A DNA stretch of 15,270 nucleotides, from positions 1 to 15,270 of the forward strand of contig LSSL01007124.1 of the NCBI GenBank assembly GCA_001953115.1, written 5' to 3'. Under the pieces are notes generated by a model. The model saw only the letters and a program-made list of their open reading frames with translations. It did not search any database and was not told the origin of the DNA. Both the position numbers and the translations under genes were made by a program. The DNA is from Smittium mucronatum (lineage: Eukaryota; Kickxellomycota; Harpellomycetes; Harpellales; Legeriomycetaceae). Shown here piece after piece: positions 1-11,577 of the stretch (position 1 is the first letter of the stretch; each line of letters begins with the position of its first letter).

Positions 1-50
1 CTAAAAAATGTGAAAAAAAGAATAAGACATCTAAAAGACCAAAATTATAA

Positions 51-480
51 CTAAAATGAGCTCTTCTGACCGGATACCAGCTGAATACCTACTGAAAAAG
101 GGAAAAATCTAACAATCGAAAAACCAACCCCCCTAAAGTTTCTTCAGGTAGTGTATGACTGGGGTTACATAAGGTCATTAATTAATCTATTTTTCAACGG
201 ATAATAGTTCATTGAGTCTAATGAGCCCCTATTTAAAGTCCATTTCTACCAGGATTAATAAAATTAAGCTCCCATTCAAACTTGGAATTGACCGACATGG
301 CTTTCCTACAAATAGCAGTTAGATGGTAAGAGCCGCATGACTGTAGAACGCTGAACTTTCGTGCTAGAAAATTTCTAGAACTGTGTTAATCTGATTGGTT
401 TCTCGTTTTTCGAAATGTTTTTTCTCTATAATTTCCGCCTCCAAATTTTCGTACGCTTTATCCACTATGCTCAATCAAGA
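51..480 (-). other. Compositionally distinct block with broken protein-like minus-strand frames
   Basis: Hand counting of 61-480 gives about 37% G+C (156 of 420), roughly twice that of the sequence to the right. On the minus strand one frame is open from 385 to a TAA at 233 (50 residues) and contains the phrase SYHLTAICRKAMSVNSKFEW. Another minus frame is open from 143 to a TAG at 51 (30 residues, containing FRGVGFSIVRFFPF), and between the two this second frame shows scattered stops. There is no start codon, intron pattern or recognisable domain that would make it a gene. It could be a decayed gene or mobile element, the edge of a gene that continues beyond the window, or a structured non-coding RNA whose antisense frames happen to be open. 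I do not recognise the family. Open runs of this length are not significant on their own at this composition. Confidence 0.3.
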
Positions 481-3400
481 ATAACAAAAAACTTTGTGAG
501 AGTTTATTATAGTATAATTAAAAAAATAAACTACTTAATCTCCTAAAAAAAAAAGGCGCGTTATTTTAATCTTATAATAAAAAAATAGGTGATTTAAAAA
601 TAGCCCTAATATCGATCCTTAAATTTTAATATTTTAAATGTAAATATACATATGTTGTAGTAGCTCGATTGAAAAATATGAAAAATCCTTAGAGAAAAAT
701 AATATTTACCACTTCAATCAGTTTTTTCATGTAAAAATGCTAAAATGAAAGTGAAGTATCTTATTATATACACATTTTAAATATATTTTCAGAAAATATG
801 GTCGGTGTTACTAAAAAAAATAGTCTTTTTTGCGAAATCTGCGGATTTTTTTTGGGATATTTCGATTTATAATTAATTAGGTAATATTTTTAAAAATTAA
901 ATTAGACACGGATTGTAAATTTTATCCTTATACTATGGGGAAAAAAGGCATAGTGTGATTTTTTATCTTAATTTTTAAAAAAAACTGAAATAAAGATAAT
1001 AAAAAAGTCCTGAAATGGTAAAAAATATGATTAAGCAAAGATTTTTCGATGTGTATATTGTAGAAGATGTACTTATGCTATGATATTCTAATTATGGTTT
1101 AACTAATACAAAAATTGGGGCTGTATTGGTCAATTTTTTTTTTTATAATATTCCCGTGTATCTTTTATTAGTATCGCTTTTTTATTTTGCTGGTTTGTTT
1201 TAAAATTTTATCCCTGTGGTATTTTTTATTTATCTTTTACTATATACCATATACCAAAATATTTTTTCTCACTTTTCTCACAAGAGTCTATATATTGTAA
1301 CTGAAAAAAAAATCAATATATACGAAAAATCACCAAAAAAAATTTTTCTGCTGAAATTTACGAATTTCCACTTACTTTTCGGTCAATCGATTTCACATAA
1401 ATTTTCTTGTTAATTATTATTTTTTTTAAAAAAATCATAACCCATTAATTTTTATCTGCTGATATTGGATGAAGAATCTTTATTATTCCTGATAATAAAT
1501 CTAAAATAACATCTTGTCTAAAAACTTAGTCTTTTTAGGATCAAGTTGACTTCTTTTTTTACACCATTTTCACTAAATTTTAAATAATACTGTATTGTCT
1601 CTTGATTTTTTCTCATATAGTATCATTTGGTATTTACAATGTATTTTTTTATATTAAACTTTTACTTAGTTAAAGGATCTTCAGTCATAGACGCTTTTTA
1701 TCTACAAAAAATTTTAACTAGCATAAAAATACAGATCTAAAAGAACCTAATTTGATTTTTAATAAATACCTCCTTATTATAAATTATGTTGAGCCCGTAA
1801 ATATGGCTTTTTTTAATTTAAATTTATAATAGCTATTGAATATTAAAAAAAAATGAGTTTTTTTTTTGTAGATTAATGTTTTTTTTCCTATTCCAACTTT
1901 TATTTAAATTGATATTTAAAACCAATTTCGTTTTCAGATTAGGTTTATAATAATGGCGCTAAATTAAAAACACCTAAAATTTAACGTGGAAATAAAAAAT
2001 ATGTTTAAATTAGAATTAAAAAATAAAAAAAAAAAAAATCTGCTTTAAAGATAAAAATATAATGTAATAAATAAATAATAAAATTTCTCTTTTCAAATAA
2101 AAGGCGTAAATTATCTTAAATTTACCTCCTTGTCTAGTCAACCAATCAATTGCAATTAGATGTGATAATAGTTTTTATTTATTTATTCACCCCAATTGTT
2201 GCTTTTAAGAAATTACTGGCCCATTTTTATCTCCAATTAAATAAAATTTCACTCAAATTTTTTTCGAAATTACAGCTATATTTTTTTAGGACTAGATATG
2301 AATAATTTTATTTTTAAGATTTTTACTAGTTTATTTTTTTATGATATATACTTATTTGAGAACATTTTCTAACTTAAACATGTATGTAAACCTCTTACAG
2401 AATATTCAACACATTTTTAGTTTATATGATCAAAAATCATGTTAATTTGCCTAATTTAGAGAAATGCTGTTTTTATTTTTTTGTGTTTTTTTAAAGACCA
2501 TGTTTTGCCTTTATTAGTTTTTATACTTTATATACGGGCTAAACTTATCTTGCGGAAAACTCGACTGATGATCAGTGAATATTTACTACGGTTTTTTTTT
2601 TAAAAAATAAGATATTGGTATATTATGGAACTTTTATTAATAAAATAATCTTAATAATATAATTATTTATATAAGCAACTTATAATGATCATTTATTCAC
2701 CTTTTCACTTCAAATATCACAAATAAATGATAAAATGGTTTTTTTCTCTAAATTTATCATTTACGGCTTGTTATTTTTTATAGAATAGGATTTAGGGGAT
2801 ATTGATAAAAACATAGGGATAAATAATATTTTAATTTTAATTTTAAAGATTTTCTTTGAAAATAACAGGGTTTAAATTTTAATTTACATCTATTTTTATA
2901 CCAAAAGAAAAAAATTGTTCATTGAAATTGAATTTTTTTTCATATAATTTTATCATTTGCGAGCTAACTGGTTTTTATATCCAGACAGTATTTTTGGAGT
3001 GTTACTAATGAAAATAAAGTAACACAATATTCGTTCTTTTTATTTTTTTTACATCCAAAAAAAACTTTTATAATTGATTTAAAATCCCTTTGAAGGCTTT
3101 TTAACTAAAAATAAAAGCGTTAATAGTTGATAAAATCTCTAAAAGTATATTTAATTTATTTTTTCATGGATAGTTGTAGCTTACAACTCATTAGAGATGT
3201 TTCAGCTAAATTAGGTTTATCTCAACTCTCCTTCATTATTAAAAAAAATTTATGTTATATCTGCTATCCTTTTACTCGAATAGTATATTTTGGGTATTAA
3301 AAGCATTTAATAAATAAATATATTAGCACAGATTGTGAAAATTTCATTTTTTTTGTATTATTAGTAAATAATTATACATATTTTTATTCCGAATTGATAA

Positions 3401-6400
3401 TTATAGGGATTTTTTTAAAAAACTCATTCTTCTTACTATTAAATAATTCATTTTTTGGCGGAGGAATTATAATAATTCTCAAGAGTAACTCTTTCATATA
3501 TACCTATATTAATTAAAAAAATATTTAGAATTTCTCGTTGATTTCGATCCGCTTTTTTTAGTTTATTTTCTTATATTTTTAGATCTCAAAAATTTGATTA
3601 AATTTTTTGATTCATGACCCCAATATATTTATTTTAAAACCAATATTCAATTTTATTGACTCCTAATCAGTAAAAATAAATTTTTGCGAATTCCAATTAG
3701 CCTTATAAATTTAAAAGAGTGGAAAATTATATTATAAATAGCTATTATTATCAAGTGGTAATGAAAATAGGAGAGCTTTAAATTAAAGCACCACGCATAT
3801 AATAAAAAATTAAAAAAATTCTTAAACTTGATTTAAAAAAACTAATAAGGAATTTTACAGATATATTTTAAAAAATTATTTTAAAATATTGTATTATTTA
3901 TTAAATTAAATTTGTACAACATTTAAAATTATCATTTAACAATCTTTTTGGCATTAAGGGGTAGAGTAAAATTATAAGAATAACTTTTATTCTTAAAAAT
4001 TAAAACTTCAGCTTTTAAGTTTTTATATCCTTTTTTTTTAAGGATTTTTCTTTAAAAAAACAAAATAAATTTTTTTTATAAACCAAACACAATTATTAAT
4101 TAAATACAATACCTTTCTCTATCCAGAATTTCAAAGAGAATATAATCTTCTTACTAAAAAAGCCCAAGAATTATTATTTTCTGGCATTTTTTTTAAATAA
4201 AAACAGATTAATGTAAGACACAATAATAACACAAAAATTAAAGAAATTTTATGCCAACATGGGATTTAGGAAGTTTTTTGATATTGTTTTTTTATCCTTT
4301 TTTGCACTATTGTAAAAAATAATAATAAGTCTTTCATTTAGGTATTATTATCAATTCAGCCCAATTTTTTTGAAAGAATTCCCAAATCATTTTTCGTTTT
4401 TTTTTTATCTATTATTTTTGGAAAAAAATTCCTTTACCAAGTATCATACTGAATTTTTTTCATTGGGTAAATGAAAAGCTTTATTTTATCAGGAAGCTAG
4501 ACCCTTTTTTTTTTACAAAATTTTTTTTCTCATTTCTCTGAATATGATAAAATTAGTTCTTATTTAAATTGTGTTTAAGATTTTGTGTTTTGAAAGAGTT
4601 TTATTCATTTTATTGGATGTTTAATTAAATAGAACGCTATTGTTGTTTTGTTCACCTATTTTATCTATTTTCATGAAAAATTGACCCATTGTGTTATTTT
4701 AACACCACAATTGTATCATGGTTTAGAAATTTTAATATTTTTTACTCAATATATCTAGCTTAATAAAAAAATGATGATTTTTTTAATCTTTAATGCAATT
4801 TTTAATGCTGAAGGAAATATTTTTCGCGTTGAATATAATTATTAAAAAATATTCTCCAAACATTTTCTTTTTCTCTTTGCGATTTTCTCTTACAGATATG
4901 AGTCCCAAGGAAAATTCTACTTATCGATTAATTTTTCAATATATTATATTAAATTATTAATGGAGATTTTACTCAAGTGAAGGAAGAAAATAGTTAATTT
5001 TTTTAAAAAATCAGTCAGGTATATATGAAATTAATTATTAATAAATAGTTTTATATAGTGTTGATTTATGCATAATCTATTCAAGTGATATTATCAAAAG
5101 GCACAGGTACTCTTATATTCTATTTAATGCAAATTTATTATAGAGAATTTGTCCAAAAATTAAATATATTGACCTTAATTTTTTGTTTTTACTGTATCAT
5201 GACTGATATAGTTTTTTAAGAGAATTAAATATATAGATATCTCTTATTAATTTTGGATAATGTAGTATTAAATTTTCAGAATTTTTTTCAACTTATTCGA
5301 ATTTTTTTTAAAAAAAATTCAATTATTGAATATCTTTTATAATATGGATATTATAAAAATAACATTAATACTTACTTTATTCTACTTATATTGAGATTAA
5401 TTTATCAAAAAACATTTTAAATCCCCCCCTTTTTTTTATACTTAGTTATTTTTAAAAAAAGATTTTATCACAAAATATATTGCCTTTAAAAATGTAAATA
5501 TATTTACTAATTACATAAATTATTTCAAATTTGCATCATAATTGAAAAAAATTAACATTAAAATTAACACTCCACATATCTCGAAAAAGGCATCAATTTT
5601 TCGGATTTTAAATTGTTAAATGATGAAATATTGATTTTATAAACAAATATTTAAAATCAGATAGATATATTATTTAAAATTTTATTTTTAAAATGAAATT
5701 ATAGGTTAAATAAAATCTTAAAAACTACATAATTAATCAAAGTACCTCGAAGTATTTTTAGAAATATAAGATCAAATTATTAGTATGCAGATTCATTTTT
5801 AAATAAATTAGCGCTTTCGGAATAGACACAAATAAATAAATAAAAACCTCAATACCTATTTTCATTATACTTTTTTTTACGAAGTTGAAGATAATTCTAT
5901 CATTAAAATATATTTCTTTCTATCATATTATTAAAAAAATTAATACAAAATTTAAAATTACATAAAATGAACATTTTTCAAAAAAAATATTCATAATTTA
6001 ATTTATCTATTCTGGATTTTGAAATTATAAATGATAGAAAATTACCATCTTTTTATTTTCACATAAGGTGCATTGATTTAAATTTATTAAAAGATTTCGT
6101 TTTTTTGAATTTTATTTTATAAAAATTTAAAATTTAATTTCTTAAATAAATTTAGATTTAATTTTCTTTATTTCAAACTTCTGAAGGTAGGTCTTTTGAA
6201 TTATTAATTGATAAATTTATTGGCTTAATAATTAAATTTATATGAAGTTTCGATGCATCAAATATGCGGATATCAAATAAAACCTCAGCGATAATACAAT
6301 TAACATGTTAATTTCTGTACAAATACGACTATATTTTTTTTTATCACAAAATGGGATTGCCTGTATAATAATTTGGTTATTATAGAAATATTTTGACAAA

Positions 6401-6540
6401 TACAATATTTTAAATTTGATTTTTGAATTGAAAAATTTACGTTTCAATGATTTTTATATATATAAACATTTTTATGACTGAAATTTTCAAAAATGAGTTA
6501 TCAATGTAAGTTTTTAATTATTATAATTAAAAAATGAGTG
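481..6540. other. AT-rich gene-free stretch (left half)
   Basis: Sampled lines here hold about 10-25% G+C, with dense A and T homopolymer tracts (for example T11 at 1134-1144 and A14 at 2025-2038) and a C7 run followed by T9 near 5423. I see no frame with normal amino-acid composition. The longest open frames (65 residues at 1216-1413 plus, 69 residues at 6238-6447 minus) are runs of F, I, K, N, Y and L, as expected by chance. A short AAAT tandem lies near 5831-5845. No tRNA, rRNA or paired long terminal repeats were noticed by eye. Confidence 0.6.
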
Positions 6541-6576
6541 AAAATCAAAATCAAAATCAAAATCATATATATATAT
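6541..6576. repeat. AAAATC x4 tandem repeat followed by an AT dinucleotide run
   Basis: Four perfect copies of AAAATC occupy 6541-6564 and run directly into six AT units at 6565-6576. They abut the GC-rich island at 6581. Read on the minus strand, the order is GC-rich segment, AT run, then a GATTTT tandem tail. That arrangement resembles the short-repeat 3' tails of some SINEs and non-LTR retrotransposons, but a plain microsatellite is the simpler reading. Confidence 0.85.
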
Positions 6577-6580
6577 TTAT

Positions 6581-6648
6581 CTCCTTGAACCAATGCCCAG
6601 TGGGTACGGAGCCGCTAGAGCGACAGATGGGAGTGGGATGAAATTTGT
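6581..6648. other. Isolated GC-rich island of unknown nature
   Basis: Bases 6581-6640 contain 36 G or C of 60 (60%), inside sequence of about 20% G+C. Microsatellites bracket the island closely: AAAATC and AT repeats on the left, and a long AT/TA array about 80 bases to the right. On the minus strand GGTTCAAGGAG matches the first half of a pol III B box, but the last two positions do not fit and no properly spaced A box is present. A weak CCCA...TGGG pairing and a small CGC-TAGA-GCG hairpin can be drawn. It is too short to code for a recognisable protein. It could be a fragment of a retroposon, a small RNA, or a relic of a GC-richer insertion. Confidence 0.5.
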
Positions 6649-6722
6649 GTATTTTTTTCCTTTTATTGTATTTTTATTTTAGTTTTTTTCTAGTATTTAA
6701 ATATTATAAATAAAATTTCCTT

Positions 6723-6725
<3 letters not shown>

Positions 6726-6764
<39 letters not shown>
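6726..6764. repeat. AT/TA dinucleotide microsatellite
   Basis: An uninterrupted alternating A/T run of 39 bases (about 19 dinucleotide units), ended by a C at 6765 and followed by further degenerate TA-rich sequence. It is self-complementary and so can form a hairpin or cruciform. It is the longest perfect dinucleotide array seen in the window. Confidence 0.95.
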
Positions 6765-6769
<5 letters not shown>

Positions 6770-9700
6770 TTATATATTTATTTCTCTCTTTAAAATGCAT
6801 AAATCTTTAAACATTTTTTTTCTCTTCCCTAATAATTCAAACAAAATTAATTATTGCTATATGTAACCATTTCTAACTTAAATATACAAATTTGTGATGT
6901 TTAAATTAGAAAATATACTTAGAATAATGAGCACTGGGAAAATTTTTTTTATAAAAATTAATTCAAAGATGAATTTTTCTACCTTATTTGCTTAAGTCAA
7001 GAGAGTTTTAGATTAAATATAAAAATTTATAAAAATAGTCGATTTAGGAAAGAAATTAAATTTTTTAATAAAACATTTCTAGGTTTAAAAATAAACACAG
7101 CTTATCGCTAACCACTTTTTAAAATAAAAATAGGAAATAGAGTTTATCAACCGAGTTTAATTTTGAGACTAAGAAGGTATAATAAAAGCTTTAATATTCA
7201 TATCTTTAAATTTAATGCGAGGTATATACTTTTTAATTCAAATAAAAGTTATATAAAAAATATTTTTTACTTATTGAAAATAGCTTTTAAAATTCATGAT
7301 ATTGGGTATAGTTATGAGTAGATATTAAATATGATAGCTTAAAAAATATTATAATTAAATAGTGTTTGATGTTTTTTTCATTCAAAGGAATCGAATTCCG
7401 AGCTTAAATACTTTTTTTTATTTTATAGGCCTTCCTGGGATTATTTTTTTAATTAAAAATTTTGCTGAATACACATGTCCTATTTATTTCTACCAGAAAG
7501 TAAAAAAACTGCATTAATATATTTATTAAAAAAAATTACTTACCAAGCAGTAAATATCTTTCCGGATCTCAATATTATGTTTCAAAAAAGTGGATCAAAT
7601 ATTCAAATTTTTCGAAATAAATTTCACTAATTTCCTAAAAAATTATACTAGTTATGCAGGTATTATAGTAATTTCAGAAGCACAAAACACATAGTGTTTA
7701 GAAATAACTTTAAAGTTTTTGAAATGAAAATTTTTATCTCTTTTGATACTATTCAATATATGTCATTTTCTCTAAATTATTCGAACATGATTTATTGGTA
7801 TTTTCAATAATTCTTAAAAAAAATAGAGAAAAAATATTATGTTAGAGACTCTATATCTTGAAAAATTTTATTTAACTTCCCTTTTAAATCTTTTTTGGAT
7901 ATTATTAGCTGAATGGCTGAGGATTGGTGTATCTTCAAACCAGCTTCATTTTTTTTTGGAATGATTTTAGTTTTTGAATTATATATTTAATAAAATTATA
8001 AGTGTTCAGTTTTGGAAGAAAAAATCAGTTATTTTTTATACGTTTCTTGGTTCAAAATCAATTGAAACTTGCAAAATTTACCATACATGAAGTATTAAAT
8101 TCCATCTTTTTTTTTTACGACAAGGCCTTTTAAGTATTCGTATATATGGAAAAAACAATTTACTCTGATCAAATACTTTTGTGTTATTTCCTAAGTTCTT
8201 TATATTTTTGGAGTGTACTACGGAAAAAATATTTTTAATTAATTCCTTAACATCCATTTAAATTTTTCTGATATTTCATTGAAAATTCTGAACAATCATT
8301 TGGTCATATTTACTTACCACAAAAATAGATATGGAGGTAAGTAGTTTCTCTTTACTATATTTATAAGATAATGGTGAATAAAATCAATTTACAAATTTAA
8401 ATTTCTATTTCACATTAAAATTAGATTACATTAAAATTCTCAGAATTTTTTTTTTCTTATTAAATTTTCATATTTCCAGGGTCCTTGGAATATTCTGAAA
8501 CATTTTAAATACAGCTCATAAATATTTATATTATTTTAAGAGAAATTTATATAAAAAGATTATGTAAATTTAAAAAGATTATAGCTTCTTCATTTTAACT
8601 GAAAGGCATTCAGATACTAGTTAAAATTATATCTAATATCAAGAGAAGCCGTCTTTTGAAGGACTGATCATTATTTTGATAATTTTTCATTTCATTTTTT
8701 CGATTAATTTGAATTTGAATTAAAAAATTAACAGCGCTTTGGTGAAACATAGCAGTCATCGACCCTGAGATCTCCTTAGCAAGTTTCAATGTTTTTTTGA
8801 TGCATTAATATATTAATATAAGATAATTTTTCCATAAAATAGAGCAGTTAACTCTCATATTTCTCATAAATAACGGTTTTAGTGCAAAAAAGTCTCAGAA
8901 AACTCTCTTTTGGACCCGTTAATTATTAAAAAAATAACTAATAAAATTATCATTTAAAAAAAAATGTAATATTATAATTTTCTATCATAAGATTCTTAAT
9001 AAATACCATTTTTTAAGGCACAAGCTACTTATAAGTTATTTCACCGCAATTTATTTCCTTTAAATAAATAGTGTTTTTTTTTTTAAATAAAAAAATTCTG
9101 GTTTACCCTTAAAACAGCAATATGAAATTATGAATTACTTTTTTAAAATACGTGAGTCTTTTACCGATTTTATTTTATTTAAGTAATTATATTTCAAATT
9201 AAAACAGCAAAAGACGTAAAATTTTGATGAAAAACTGATTTAATCATCTTTATAAAATAAAAAAAAGTTTGAACTGCTTAATTATTACACTATTTTGTTT
9301 TAAATTGACTTTTTATTCAAAAAAAAAAATAAGGTGAAGTAAAAGAATGCAATTTTTAGATGTATAAATATTATTAGACATATTTTTTCTAAAATTTCCA
9401 AATTATCAAGTCAGGGAAGATCGATTTTTCATATTAGTAAAAAAAATTCCAGATTATCACAGGAATAATCAGACATTTTATATTTTTTCCAAGTTTTTAC
9501 GATTTAACTACAGATTGATTATCGATTATTATATATTCTATTTCTTGTTGTGAAAAATTAGATTTTTAACATCAGAAAGAGCCTAAATAATAATTAATCA
9601 CAAAAAATATCCAACCAGCTGTATTTATCGAATTTTTATTTCTTATTAAAAAAACTGTACTAATTAATGATAAAAAATTAATTAAAGCCTGAAATATCAA

Positions 9701-10740
9701 ATAAGAGAATTTTAACGGAGCATTCAATATTAATTTTGCTTGATGTAACATTAATTAATTTCTAAATATTTAAAAGTATTTCATAAAAAAATCATTAATT
9801 AATTTAATAAATCATCCTTCTCTAATAGTTTATTTGGATATTAAAAATATAGGATAACCGTATTTTTTTTTGAATTTTTTTATACTTTAAACTTCATCCG
9901 CTGATATAAATGAGCTCGGGATAATAAGTATTCTATTCCTAAAAATATAATCAACGGCATAACTATATTTATAGCATTAATTAATTGCCTAAAATTTAAC
10001 TTAAATACCAAAATTGCTCATTGTAAATTGTATAAAACAAGGATTAATAAATATAACATAGCTTAAATATGAAGCTTGGATTGAATAAATACTTGTAAAT
10101 GTCTTATTTCGCTGTTTTTTTTGCCCAAATTAAATCACTGCATTTTAGAGATTTTTTTTTTTTTTGAACAACAATCGGCTAATATTTAAAAGATAAAAAT
10201 TTATTTTTAAGATATTTATGGATTCTAATTTTTTAGCTGGGTATTTTTATTATAATAGGGGTAAGATTGGTATAATTTCATTAACTTTAAATTTTCTCGA
10301 GACCCTAAAGATTTATTTAGCTTATTATTTTTTTATCCAGTTGAAAATTTGTCGATTTTTTTTTAAATTATAATATTTTCTTGCAATTTTGCATAAAATA
10401 CTCAAAGAATTCAAAATTTATATCGCAAAATATAAAACTAAATATTAAATCGTTAATTTTCTCCAATTATTGTACATATCGATAATCTTCTAAATTTCAT
10501 TATCTAAAAATTTTCTTGATAGGAAATGCATTTTGAGATTTGAAAATAAATTGATATGTTTTTTTTTCAAAAAAATTATTTAGATTTTAGTGAAGATAAA
10601 TGATCGAGTTTATAGATACCTATATAGATTAAATTTTTGAAATAGCGTAAATTTACAGATTTTTATAAAAGTTTAATAAAAAGGGCGGCATTTTTTTAGG
10701 TTAGCTCAATCTATATTTAAATTATTAGATTATTTACTTT
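6765..10740. other. AT-rich gene-free stretch (right half)
   Basis: This continues the AT desert, with abundant T and A tracts including T14 at 10152-10165. No open frame of ordinary composition is seen on either strand. A small perfect hairpin (GGAAT-CGA-ATTCC) lies at about 7387-7399, and a GC-rich patch at 8731-8780 is listed separately. Nothing else was identified. Confidence 0.6.
8731..8780. other. Small GC-rich patch of unknown nature
   Basis: 25 of 50 bases are G or C, against about 20% around it. A CTGA at 8765-8768 could pass for a snoRNA D box and the minus strand has TCGATGA, but neither has a correctly placed partner box, so no snoRNA call is made. No tRNA cloverleaf could be drawn. 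It may be a relic of an inserted or formerly coding sequence. Confidence 0.35.
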
Positions 10741-11129
10741 TTATACTAAATGAGAGTAACTTACGTCTCTTTCTCAGCCGAAAAAACTCATAGAGATCTA
10801 AGATTGATCCCCCCCCCCAATTATATAAAACGATGTTGAGTTGAATATACAGAAAGACCCCCTTTTTAGTTTATGGATGCCATTTCACGTATTCCAGGAA
10901 GGGTTAAAGAAATAAAAAAATATCCCAATCCATATTAGAATTTAAAAAACCAGAGAAATATCCATTGTTATCTAAATAAACTTCATATCTGAAAAAATAA
11001 CACTTTTTTCGATCACTAAGTTCAAAGTTAGTGTCAACGTCTTACAAATATATATCACCTTAAAAAATAATTGCAGTTTTGTATGCAAAAAAAAGTTTAG
11101 CAAAGTGACTAAATCGTCGCATTTTTTTA
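10741..11129. other. Transition zone of intermediate composition, no gene seen
   Basis: G+C rises to about 22-33% in sampled lines. The stretch includes a C10 homopolymer and a second C5T5 run near 10858. Short minus-strand frames exist (one begins MRRFSHFAKLFF at about 11120), but none is long enough or recognisable enough to call. It may belong to the same decayed sequence as 11130-11577. Confidence 0.4.
10809..10818. repeat. C10 homopolymer
   Basis: A run of ten C residues, the longest G/C homopolymer in the window and unexpected where C is otherwise scarce. Such a run is also prone to length error in sequencing. Confidence 0.9.
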
Positions 11130-11577
11130 TATGGATGATGGCGATAGCTTTTGATTATAATGAATATGGTAAAGTATGATAACTATCTTTAGAGTATTTA
11201 AATATTTTGCATCCTTTCTAATTCCAGCTTTATACGAAATCCATTTTATTCTATTTTAAATTGGCAACTAGCAAACTGCAATTTATATCCTGGAACACAT
11301 TTGGGTTCTTAATGGATGATATAATTCCTTTGGTTCTACAACCATTTACATTTTTTAAAGATATAAACAAACTCTGAATATTAACAAATGATTACTAAAG
11401 AACTGTATATGAAAGCTCTTTTACAGAAATCTTCCATTCATAGCAGATAGATGCTATGAAGTTGATCAGCTGGTCATTAGTTTTGATAAACTTTATCCAA
11501 TGGATCTCCTTTGAATATGATTCAGTTCTTCCAACAATTTGACACTTTGAAAGATAGGATTGACCAGTGATTAAATA
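11130..11577 (-). pseudogene. Possible decayed minus-strand gene beside MCM6
   Basis: On the minus strand one frame is open from 11577 to 11398 (60 codons), stops at two adjacent codons (TAG 11397-11395, TAA 11394-11392), then is open again in the same frame to a TAG at 11253-11251. Removing a candidate 51-base intron (11374-11424, starting GTAAAAG and ending TTCAG) deletes both stops and leaves 91 codons in frame. The 5' part contains EIHWIKFIKTNDQLINFIAS and the 3' part IKNPNVFQDINCSLL. Another minus frame is open from 11255 to 11130 and contains WISYKAGIRKDAKYLNTL, which would need a frameshift. There is no initiating ATG, since an in-frame TAA lies at 11580-11578. I recognise no family. 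The plus strand is also open for about 50 codons at 11222-11376, so the coding strand is not certain. Confidence 0.3.

Noticed and set aside
325..370. AGAGCCGCATGAC resembling the start of group II intron domain V
   Set aside because: The 3' strand of the domain V hairpin and its GAAA-type loop are not present, so the resemblance stops at one arm.
1216..1413. 65-residue plus-strand open frame
   Set aside because: Low-complexity F/I/K/S/Y composition in AT-rich DNA, no domain, no support from context; expected by chance.
6238..6447. 69-residue minus-strand open frame
   Set aside because: Composition dominated by I, F, K, N, L and Y in sequence of about 20% G+C; no motif or regulatory context.
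6581..6648. tRNA gene in the GC island
   Set aside because: Only half a B box is seen on the minus strand, A-box spacing is wrong and no acceptor stem pairs.
7905..7955. tRNA-like segment with TGGCTGAGG and TTCAAACC
   Set aside because: The A-box-like and B-box-like elements are only about a dozen bases apart and no cloverleaf can be drawn.
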